Source: Bacteroidota bacterium (lineage in GTDB: Bacteria > Bacteroidota > Bacteroidia > Flavobacteriales > Weeksellaceae). Taken from it: a DNA stretch of 22,489 nucleotides. The stretch spans positions 1-22,489 of the forward strand of contig JAEZDQ010000021.1 of assembly GCA_023433225.1 (NCBI GenBank), written 5' to 3'. The position numbers and the translations under genes are program-made. Numbering within the stretch: position 1 is the first letter of the stretch; every line of letters begins with the position of its first letter. This document shows positions 1 through 6,162 of the stretch, in pieces. The notes under the pieces are model-generated. The model searched no databases. It was not told the origin of the DNA and saw only the letters and a list, made by a program, of their open reading frames with translations.

Positions 1-1370
1 ATTCCAACTAGGTCGCTCATGATGGCCTGTAATTGTTTTTTGAGGTAATTCAGTAAAACCATTTCGCTGGTAACCCCCAGGCCTTCATCGTTCCATTCCG
101 GTATTTTATGGATTTTGTCGAAATGAAAATCATTGTTCCGTAATAAATCTACCGTTTTTATGGCAGCCCGGTGTCCGAAAACCATCGCTTCCAGCAAGGA
201 ATTTGACGCCAGGCGGTTTGCGCCATGCAATCCGGTATTGGTACATTCACCAACAGCAAACATGTTGTGGATGCTCGATTGCCCTTCCAAATCTACTTCA
301 ATTCCTCCGCACAGATAATGCGCTGCCGGAACTACGGGAATCAGGTCTTTGAACATATCGAGGCCTTCTTCGAGGCATTTTTCGTAAATATTCGGAAAAT
401 GCGCCATGAACTTTTCTTTCTCCAAGTGACGGCAATCCAGACAAACATAATCATCGCCGCGCAATTTCATTTCATTGTCAATGGCACGGGCGACAATATC
501 GCGTGAAGCGAGTTCTTCCCGAGCATCATATTTGTGCATAAAAGGGTTACCGTCAATGGTTTTTAGTTTGGCACCAAATCCGCGAACCGCTTCGGAAATC
601 AGGAATAATTGCCCCGATAAATTACTATAAAACGCAGTCGGATGAAACTGAATGAACTGCATATTGGAAATTTTGGCTTTTGCACGGTGTGCTAATCCGA
701 TTCCGTCTCCGGTTGCAATGACCGGATTCGTCGTGTTTTTATAAACATGGCCACAACCTCCGGTCGCCATGAGCGTAATTTTGGAAGTAATCCGTTTTAC
801 TTTTTCGGTTTTCAAATCCAATACATAAGCACCAAAACAGTTCAGGTTAAATTTGTCAAAATCCTCTCCCGGAATGTGGTGCTCCGTAATCAAATCAATG
901 ACATAATGATGGGTCAACAATTCAATGTTGGGCGTTTTTTCAACCACAGCAAGTAATGCCCGTTCGATTTCATATCCGGTAATGTCTTTGTGGTGAACCA
1001 CGCGGTTTTCCGTATGGCCGCCTTCGCGCCCCAAGTCATAAGTTCCTAAATCGCTTTTGTCGAACTTCGCACCCCATGAAACGATTTCCCGGAATCGCTG
1101 AGGCCCTTCCTTTACCACGATTTCCACTGCCTCGCGCTTGCAAAGTCCATCCCCGGCGCGCAGCGTATCTTCTATATGCTTTTCGAAGCTGTCGTTTTCA
1201 AAGTCGGTTACAACGGCCACGCCGCCTTGTGCATATTTGGTGTTGGATTCTTCGCCGTCGGATTTGGTAACGATTATGATTTTGGTTTGGGGTAATTTCT
1301 GGGCAATTTTAATCGCATACGAAAGGCCGGAAATTCCTGACCCGATTACTAAAACATCTGTGGTTAACAT
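1..1370 (-). CDS. nadB: L-aspartate oxidase, C-terminus cut by window edge
   Basis: FAD enzyme that oxidises L-aspartate to iminoaspartate, the first step of de novo NAD synthesis, acting with quinolinate synthase NadA in the cytoplasm. About 456 residues are visible from the ATG at 1370; the family is usually about 520-540, so the last 70 or so lie outside the window. Seen in translation: the N-terminal FAD-binding motif VIGSGISGL (residues 6-14), the flavin-loop segment NTKYAQGGVAVV, RFREIVSWGA, FHPTAFY, and the family signature HGANRLASNSLLEA near residue 390. The frame is intact throughout. The start is the first ATG before the Rossmann motif. No nad neighbour is visible; the gene lies downstream of the protease terminator, so it probably has its own promoter in the short upstream gap. 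Confidence 0.95.
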   Translation of the reverse strand, partial: MLTTDVLVIGSGISGLSYAIKIAQKLPQTKIIIVTKSDGEESNTKYAQGGVAVVTDFENDSFEKHIEDTLRAGDGLCKREAVEIVVKEGPQRFREIVSWGAKFDKSDLGTYDLGREGGHTENRVVHHKDITGYEIERALLAVVEKTPNIELLTHHYVIDLITEHHIPGEDFDKFNLNCFGAYVLDLKTEKVKRITSKITLMATGGCGHVYKNTTNPVIATGDGIGLAHRAKAKISNMQFIQFHPTAFYSNLSGQLFLISEAVRGFGAKLKTIDGNPFMHKYDAREELASRDIVARAIDNEMKLRGDDYVCLDCRHLEKEKFMAHFPNIYEKCLEEGLDMFKDLIPVVPAAHYLCGGIEVDLEGQSSIHNMFAVGECTNTGLHGANRLASNSLLEAMVFGHRAAIKTVDLLRNNDFHFDKIHKIPEWNDEGLGVTSEMVLLNYLKKQLQAIMSDLVG

Positions 1371-1430
1371 TTATTCTGAAATATTTCGCAAGATAGTTTA
1401 ATTTGGAAATTTGGTGAATTTGAACAGCAT

Positions 1431-1462
1431 AAAAAAACTCCCCCAACGGGATTGGAGGAGTT
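1431..1462 (-). terminator. Rho-independent terminator of the S8 protease gene
   Basis: Inverted repeat with arms 1436-1446 and 1452-1462 and a 5-base loop. Read on the minus strand the 11-bp stem has one G-T wobble and is followed at once by a run of seven T. It begins 23 bases past the protease stop codon and separates that gene from nadB. Confidence 0.85.
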
Positions 1463-1484
1463 CGAATTTTAAATTCTTATCCGT

Positions 1485-3095
1485 TTAATTCTTGATGAAT
1501 TTCTTTGAAACCAAACCTTGGTGTCCGCTGAATTTAATCCGGATCTTGTAAACACCTTTTGGCAAGTCGGAAACATTTACCTGATTGGAAATCTGCTTAG
1601 TCTGACTTCTTACCAATTTGCCATCGACTGAAAATATCTGAATCAAATCAATTAATTTTCCTTCGCGGTTCACAATGTTCAGGATATCTTCTGCCGGATT
1701 CGGATAAATCTCAACTGTATTGGCGAAGTTCAAATCCTCAACGTTCATTACTTCACATTCGCCCATCAGTAACTGAAGGGAATTATGCAAATTCAGTCTT
1801 CCTTCTGTAACGGTGATTCCGACAAGAGATGCATTAGGGTCAACTCCATTGAAAATATAATCGCGTACTTTTTGGGCCGCCAAAGCCGGGTCTGACATGG
1901 TCAAAGCTGTGAAACTCTCACAAGGCGCAGAATACAATAAAGCTACTGCTCCTGCTACATGCGGCGTTGCACCGGAAGTTCCGCCAAACCCGCCATAGGA
2001 ATTAGAAGTAAGGGTATAGGCATTTTGCCCGTGTGCCCCCAAGTCTATGGTTTCTGCCCCGTAACCCGCCTGAGTGACTTTTACATCGTTTTGGTTCATA
2101 TTGGTGACCGTAATCAAATATTCGCTCGGACAAGCAGTTGGCAAATCGCCTACTTCATCTACATTGAAATTCCCATTGATGGTAGCCCCTGCGCTCAGGA
2201 TTCCGTTTGTGCCCATCACATCATAAAAAGCACACCAAAACGGTGCATCTTCTGGCTGACCAAAGTCAATCCCCCACGAGGAGTTGGTTGCCACAACCAA
2301 TGCGCCTTCTTCGCCATTCGTCTCGTTAAATTTTTGGCGTGCCAACAAAGCATAATCATAAGCAGCAATCACTTCAGATTCTGCTGCACCCCATAAAACG
2401 ATGGTCATGACTTTCACATTCCAGTTGACTCCGGCTACGCCTATTCCGTTGTCTCCTACCGCTCCTATTATTCCTGAAACCGGGGTTCCATGTCCGCCGT
2501 TTGTGTCAATGTTTCCATTGTTATTTCCAAAATTCCATCCGTGAATATCATCAATGTACCCATTTTCATCATCATCAATTCCATTTCCGGGAATTTCAGC
2601 AGTATTTAACCAGAGATTATCGGCCATATCCGGATGATCTGCATTGATTCCATCATCGACTACTGCCACCACAATTTCTTTACCGTCCGTATTTAATCCG
2701 CCTGTCGTAATTTCCCATGCTTCTTCTGCGTCGATGTCTTTGTCATTTGCTTGGTAATATTGCCACTGCTGGTTGAACATGGGGTCGTTTGGGGTGTTGC
2801 GGAGTGAAATGGTATGGTTTAATTGGGCATCTACGACATTTGGGTCATTGTACATTGCTCTTACTGCTTGTTGCTCAGAATAATCGGCCGTATTGATTTT
2901 CACTTTCCAGATATTCAAAGCCTTTGAAATCTGCTGCGCTTCGTTTGATTTCAAAACTTGGTTCCGCGCAAAGAAAGCGTCCATGTTTGTGTTTTCTAAC
3001 AATCGAACCAAAATTTCTCCTTGAATGTAATTCGGGTTTTGCGCAAAAAGAACAGTCCCTGTCAATAAAATTAGAATTTGTAAATAATTTTTCAT
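1485..3095 (-). CDS. Secreted subtilisin-like serine protease (S8) with T9SS sorting domain
   Basis: Predicted extracellular serine endopeptidase of 536 residues. Order: signal peptide (1-19, ending LFAQ), an N-terminal propeptide-like region (about 20-100), the S8 catalytic domain (about 115-440), and a C-terminal type A sorting domain (about 455-536, from EIYPNPAEDILNI to KKFIKN) that directs secretion through the type IX system. The catalytic triad is visible: Asp147 in VVDDG, His202 in GGHGT, Ser374 in GGTSGATPH. A Ca-site-like segment with the motif NGIDDDENGYIDD sits at 171-183. The usual oxyanion Asn motif (AAGN) is not present in standard form; the equivalent stretch reads SAGATING (301-308). 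Monocistronic: recA's terminator lies upstream and its own terminator downstream. Substrate unknown. Confidence 0.93.
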   Translation of the reverse strand: MKNYLQILILLTGTVLFAQNPNYIQGEILVRLLENTNMDAFFARNQVLKSNEAQQISKALNIWKVKINTADYSEQQAVRAMYNDPNVVDAQLNHTISLRNTPNDPMFNQQWQYYQANDKDIDAEEAWEITTGGLNTDGKEIVVAVVDDGINADHPDMADNLWLNTAEIPGNGIDDDENGYIDDIHGWNFGNNNGNIDTNGGHGTPVSGIIGAVGDNGIGVAGVNWNVKVMTIVLWGAAESEVIAAYDYALLARQKFNETNGEEGALVVATNSSWGIDFGQPEDAPFWCAFYDVMGTNGILSAGATINGNFNVDEVGDLPTACPSEYLITVTNMNQNDVKVTQAGYGAETIDLGAHGQNAYTLTSNSYGGFGGTSGATPHVAGAVALLYSAPCESFTALTMSDPALAAQKVRDYIFNGVDPNASLVGITVTEGRLNLHNSLQLLMGECEVMNVEDLNFANTVEIYPNPAEDILNIVNREGKLIDLIQIFSVDGKLVRSQTKQISNQVNVSDLPKGVYKIRIKFSGHQGLVSKKFIKN

Positions 3096-3150
3096 GTGTG
3101 TTAATTAATTTCGGAGAAATTTACTACAAATTATTGTTTCTAATATAATT

Positions 3151-3191
3151 TGAAAAAATAAAAAGCTGCCATAATTTTTTCTGGCAGCTTT
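3151..3191 (-). terminator. Rho-independent terminator of recA
   Basis: Perfect 10-bp inverted repeat, arms 3162-3171 and 3182-3191, loop of 10. On the minus strand the stem is followed by TTATTTTTTC. It starts 34 bases past the recA stop codon. The remaining bases up to 3095 should hold the protease promoter, but I could not find a good -33/-7 pair there. Confidence 0.85.
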
Positions 3192-3225
3192 ATTCAATTT
3201 TTATAATCTGATTGGAAAATTAGGC

Positions 3226-4218
3226 TTACTTGATTGCTTCTTTGATTTTTTGTTCCAACTCTTCAGCCAATTCGGGATTGTCTTTCAGCAAATCTTTAAC
3301 GGCATCGCGGCCTTGACCCAATTTGGTGTCGCTGTAACTGTACCAAGAACCGCTTTTCTGTACGATTCCTTTTTCTACGCCCACATCCAGAATTTCGCCG
3401 ACCTTGGAAATCCCTTCGCCGAACATGATGTCGAATTCCGCTTGGCGGAACGGTGGCGCGACCTTGTTTTTCACTACTTTTACACGGACATGGTTTCCGC
3501 TTGCTTCATCTCCGGTTTTGATTTGGGAAACCCGACGGATGTCCAAACGCACGGACGAATAAAACTTCAAAGCATTTCCTCCCGTAGTTGTTTCCGGATT
3601 GCCAAACATAATGCCTATTTTCTCACGCAACTGATTGATAAATATACAGGTACATTTCGTTTTGGATATGGTTGCAGTCAATTTCCGCAAAGCTTGTGAC
3701 ATCAAACGAGCTTGCAATCCCATCTTGGAGTCACCCATTTCGCCCTCGATTTCGGCTTTTGGCGTCAAAGCTGCGACCGAGTCGATGACGATGATGTCAA
3801 TCGCGCCGGAACGGATGAGGTTGTCGGCAATTTCCAATGCCTGCTCACCGTTATCGGGTTGGGAAATAATTAAATTCTCCACATCCACCCCTAATTTTTG
3901 TGCATACAAACGGTCAAAAGCGTGTTCCGCATCCACAAATGCCGCGATTCCGCCGGCTTTCTGTGCTTCGGCAATGGCATGCAAAGTCAAAGTCGTTTTC
4001 CCCGATGATTCAGGGCCATAGATTTCAATGACACGTCCGCGCGGATATCCGCCAATTCCCAATGCAATATCCAGTCCGAGTGAACCGGAAGGAATTACAC
4101 CAATTCCATCTTCCACTGCACTGTCGCCCATTCGCATTACCGTTCCTTTTCCATAGGTTTTGTCCATTTTGTCCAAAACCAATTGCAATGCTTTCTTTTT
4201 ATTGTCTAAGTCGCTCAT
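3226..4218 (-). CDS. recA: Recombinase RecA
   Basis: ATP-dependent strand-exchange protein for homologous recombination and the SOS response. It has 330 residues, slightly shorter than E. coli RecA, with a short, only mildly acidic C-terminal tail (ending KIKEAIK). Seen: Walker A GPESSGKT (68-75), Walker B IIVID (142-146), the L1 segment with GEMGDSKMGLQARLM, and the L2 loop region NQLREKIGIMFGNPETTTGG (195-214). All core motifs are intact. The ATG at 4218 gives the normal N-terminus with a Lys-rich helix. It is flanked by a terminator downstream and a 135-base gap upstream that contains a perfect palindrome 30 bases before the start codon. It looks transcribed alone. Confidence 0.98.
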   Translation of the reverse strand: MSDLDNKKKALQLVLDKMDKTYGKGTVMRMGDSAVEDGIGVIPSGSLGLDIALGIGGYPRGRVIEIYGPESSGKTTLTLHAIAEAQKAGGIAAFVDAEHAFDRLYAQKLGVDVENLIISQPDNGEQALEIADNLIRSGAIDIIVIDSVAALTPKAEIEGEMGDSKMGLQARLMSQALRKLTATISKTKCTCIFINQLREKIGIMFGNPETTTGGNALKFYSSVRLDIRRVSQIKTGDEASGNHVRVKVVKNKVAPPFRQAEFDIMFGEGISKVGEILDVGVEKGIVQKSGSWYSYSDTKLGQGRDAVKDLLKDNPELAEELEQKIKEAIK

Positions 4219-4247
4219 TTTCTAATTGTTTTATATTTAAATTTTCT

Positions 4248-4264
4248 GATTTCAGGCTGAAATC
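4248..4264. repeat. Perfect 17-bp palindrome in the recA upstream region
   Basis: Arms GATTTCAG (4248-4255) and CTGAAATC (4257-4264) around a single G. It lies 30 bases upstream of the recA start codon. It could be an operator for an SOS-type or other repressor, or a hairpin in the 5' leader; the sequence alone does not decide. Confidence 0.6.
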
Positions 4265-4353
4265 CATTTGATTTTTCTAATCTTTTTCAAAATTAATTCT
4301 TAAAACGGACAAAATACGTCGTTGAAAAGATTTTTATTCACAAATTCAAGATT

Positions 4354-4815
4354 TTAAGGTGTTGAGGAGAAATTCAAAATCTGCTTCGCATGTTCCTTCG
4401 TCTTTACTTTTTCTATGACATTTTCAATAATGCCTTTTTCATTGACAATAAAGGTGGTACGATGAATTCCATCGAATTCTCTTCCCATAAATTTCTTTCT
4501 TCCCCAAACACCATAGGCTTCGATGATTTTCTTCTCTTCGTCCGCAATGAGCGGATAATTCAGGTCATTTTTTGTCGCGAAGTTTTTCTGACGACGGATT
4601 GAGTCGGCACTTACGCCGATGATTTCATATCCTTGCGCTTTCAACGTTCCTTCATTGTCGCGCAGGTCGCAAGCCTGAATAGTACAACCGGGCGTGCTGG
4701 CTTTTGGATAAAAGAAAACCACATATTTTTTTCCTTTGTAGTCCGATGATTTTATCGGGTTTCCGTTTTGATCGATTCCTTCAAATTCCGGGGCTTTGTC
4801 TCCTTTTTTCAACAT
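4354..4815 (-). CDS. bcp: Thioredoxin-dependent peroxiredoxin, Bcp/PrxQ type
   Basis: Cytoplasmic thiol peroxidase that reduces hydrogen peroxide and organic hydroperoxides using thioredoxin. With the start at 4815 it has 153 residues, close to the 156 of E. coli Bcp. Seen: KGDKAPEF at the N-terminus, the active site STPGCTIQACDLRDN with peroxidatic Cys44 and resolving Cys49 five residues apart (the alpha2-type atypical 2-Cys arrangement), then YGVWGRKKFMG and the FDGIHRTTFIV segment. The open frame extends upstream to 4974, but that extension runs through the palindromic repeat at 4868-4900 and into the divergent Nudix gene, so it is not coding. A start at 4827 (four more residues, MKRK) is also possible; 4815 aligns better with the family. 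Confidence 0.93.
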   Translation of the reverse strand: MLKKGDKAPEFEGIDQNGNPIKSSDYKGKKYVVFFYPKASTPGCTIQACDLRDNEGTLKAQGYEIIGVSADSIRRQKNFATKNDLNYPLIADEEKKIIEAYGVWGRKKFMGREFDGIHRTTFIVNEKGIIENVIEKVKTKEHAKQILNFSSTP

Positions 4816-4830
4816 TTTTCTTTTCATTAA

Positions 4831-4858
4831 TTTGAGTGATAAATATAGTTTAAATTTG
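4831..4858 (+). promoter_or_regulatory. Candidate promoter of the Nudix gene
   Basis: TTTG at 4831-4834 and a full-consensus Bacteroidota -7 element TAAATTTG at 4851-4858, spaced 16 bases, which is on the short side. The predicted transcript would start near 4862 and carry the 4868-4900 palindrome in its 5' leader. Confidence 0.45.
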
Positions 4859-4867
4859 TGGAAAGAT

Positions 4868-4900
4868 AACCTTGTCAAGGTTTGAAACCTTGACAAGGTT
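4868..4900. repeat. REP-like long perfect inverted repeat
   Basis: Two 16-base arms (4868-4883 and 4885-4900), exact reverse complements around a single G. Each arm is itself nearly symmetric (AACCTTGTCAAGGTT and AACCTTGACAAGGTT), so the element is a palindrome of palindromes. It sits between the divergent starts of bcp and the Nudix gene, 14 bases before the Nudix ATG. A diverged copy of the same design lies at 14525-14571. Confidence 0.85.
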
Positions 4901-4914
4901 GAAAAATCCCTAAA

Positions 4915-5433
4915 ATGAGTTACTTTAAATTTTGTCCGAATTGCGCTTCGCAAAACATCGAATTTGAGAACCATAGACGATTCGAATGTTTCGATTGCGG
5001 CATGGTTTATTATCAGAATGTTGCGGCAGCGGTGGCCGTTATCATCGAGAAAGACGGTGAGATTTTATTTACTGTCCGGAAACGCGAGCCTAAATTGGGA
5101 ATGCTCGACCTGCCGGGCGGATTTACCGACCCGGATGAAACTTCAGAGGAAACCTGCGCGCGTGAATTGAAAGAAGAACTAAATTTGGATATTCCCGCTT
5201 TTGATTTTCAATATTTTAAATCACAACCCAATAATTACCTCTACCAAGGAATTCCTTACAAAACCGAAGACTTGGTTTTCACAGCCCGGCTTCCCGAAAA
5301 TGTAAATTTCAATCTGGAAGAAAGCGAGATTTCAGAAATAAGATGGATTAGAAATTCGGAAATCAATTTAGAGAAAATCGGATTTGATTCCTTGAGGAAA
5401 GCTATTGCCGATTATTTGGCTTTTTCAAAATGA
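4915..5433 (+). CDS. Nudix hydrolase with N-terminal zinc ribbon
   Basis: Hydrolase of the Nudix superfamily, 172 residues. The N-terminus carries a zinc ribbon with Cys7, Cys10, Cys25 and Cys28 (CPNC ... CFDC), followed by the Nudix fold. The Nudix box spans about 69-91 and matches GX5EX7REUXEEXGU except that the final Gly is Asn90 (the core reads RELKEELN). The ribbon-plus-Nudix layout resembles NADH pyrophosphatase NudC, but the SQPWPFPxS motif after the box that marks NudC is absent, so the substrate is not assigned. The start at 4915 places the first Cys pair at residue 7. It is divergent from bcp, with a palindromic repeat between them, and monocistronic as far as visible. Confidence 0.88.
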   Translation: MSYFKFCPNCASQNIEFENHRRFECFDCGMVYYQNVAAAVAVIIEKDGEILFTVRKREPKLGMLDLPGGFTDPDETSEETCARELKEELNLDIPAFDFQYFKSQPNNYLYQGIPYKTEDLVFTARLPENVNFNLEESEISEIRWIRNSEINLEKIGFDSLRKAIADYLAFSK

Positions 5434-5546
5434 TCTCGGAGAGATCGAATATTTATAAACCATTAAGAACGAGATATTCGACCCCTTCGGGGTCGTACCA
5501 CTGCATTTTGTGCCTTTTCTATAAACCTTCAAATCCTCCGGATTTG
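5432..5546. repeat. Cluster of three short-loop hairpins with a shared spacer motif
   Basis: Gene-free stretch (5434-5636) containing three hairpins, each with a 3-base loop: 5432-5446 (GATCTC arms, loop GGA), 5479-5495 (CGACCCC arms, loop TTC) and 5530-5546 (CAAATCC arms, loop TCC). A further 8-bp repeat pairs 5445-5452 with 5474-5481. The motif TATAAACC occurs in both spacers (5454-5461 and 5520-5527). This regular hairpin-spacer-hairpin layout is typical of dispersed REP-like elements in Bacteroidota intergenic DNA. The middle GC-rich hairpin could also act as a transcription end for the Nudix gene, but no T-run follows it. Confidence 0.7.
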
Positions 5547-5636
5547 ATTTTACGGTTTTCAAATTTTACAATAGAAATCGCGAACTTCGAGTTTCGAACC
5601 TCATTAATAAGGAATAATTTTTGTTAACTTGAAATC

Positions 5637-6155
5637 ATGAAAAATTTAGCTTTAGTTTTTATCGGGTTGTTTATTTTTTCCTGCAGTACCCAAACGGTTT
5701 CGGTGGATTACGACCGCAATCAGGATTTCTCGCAGTTGAAGGATTTCAAATATGAATTTGCAGAAAATTCCATAAGTGAATTGGATGTCAATCGGATTCA
5801 AAATGCCATCAATCATGAACTGGGATTGAAAGGAATGATTTTCAATGAAAGTTCCGCGGTGAAAATTAAAATCATTCCAGAAGAATTCATTTCAGAGTCA
5901 CGTGATTCTCAAGTGGGGGTTGGCGTAGGTGGTGGAAGTTACGGTTTCGGGACCTCTGTGGGAATGAGCATTCCGATTAATTCTGAAAAACTCAATCAAC
6001 GTTATTTGGTTTCGATTTTTAATGCGGAAAATCAGTTGGTTTGGGAAGGAAGATTGGAAATCCAAATGCCTGCCAATGTAAGTCCTGATATTATCGATGC
6101 CAACGTCCAAAAAGGAGTTCAGAAATTGTTCAGGAAATATCCGCCGGGAAAATAG
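5637..6155 (+). CDS. DUF4136-like lipoprotein
   Basis: Predicted envelope lipoprotein, 172 residues. An N-terminal signal peptide ends in the lipobox FIFSC, with Cys16 as the lipidated residue. The body resembles the DUF4136 family: it begins VSVDYDRNQDFSQLKDF, contains an internal Gly-rich stretch near 97-110 (VGVGVGGGSYGFGTS), and ends with VQKGVQKLFRKYPPGK, the typical C-terminal helix. Function unknown; the family is common in Bacteroidota and Proteobacteria outer-membrane lipoproteins. The ATG at 5637 is the only start compatible with the signal peptide. It converges with mfd, with 7 bases between the stop codons and no clear terminator between them. Confidence 0.82.
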   Translation: MKNLALVFIGLFIFSCSTQTVSVDYDRNQDFSQLKDFKYEFAENSISELDVNRIQNAINHELGLKGMIFNESSAVKIKIIPEEFISESRDSQVGVGVGGGSYGFGTSVGMSIPINSEKLNQRYLVSIFNAENQLVWEGRLEIQMPANVSPDIIDANVQKGVQKLFRKYPPGK

Positions 6156-6162
6156 TAAATTC

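Noticed and set aside
1959..2396. 145-codon plus-strand frame opposite the S8 protease
   Set aside because: It is antisense to the conserved catalytic domain and has no protein-like features of its own.
4816..4974. N-terminal extension of the peroxiredoxin
   Set aside because: It crosses the palindromic repeat and the start of the divergent Nudix gene; family alignment begins at MLKKGDKAPEF.
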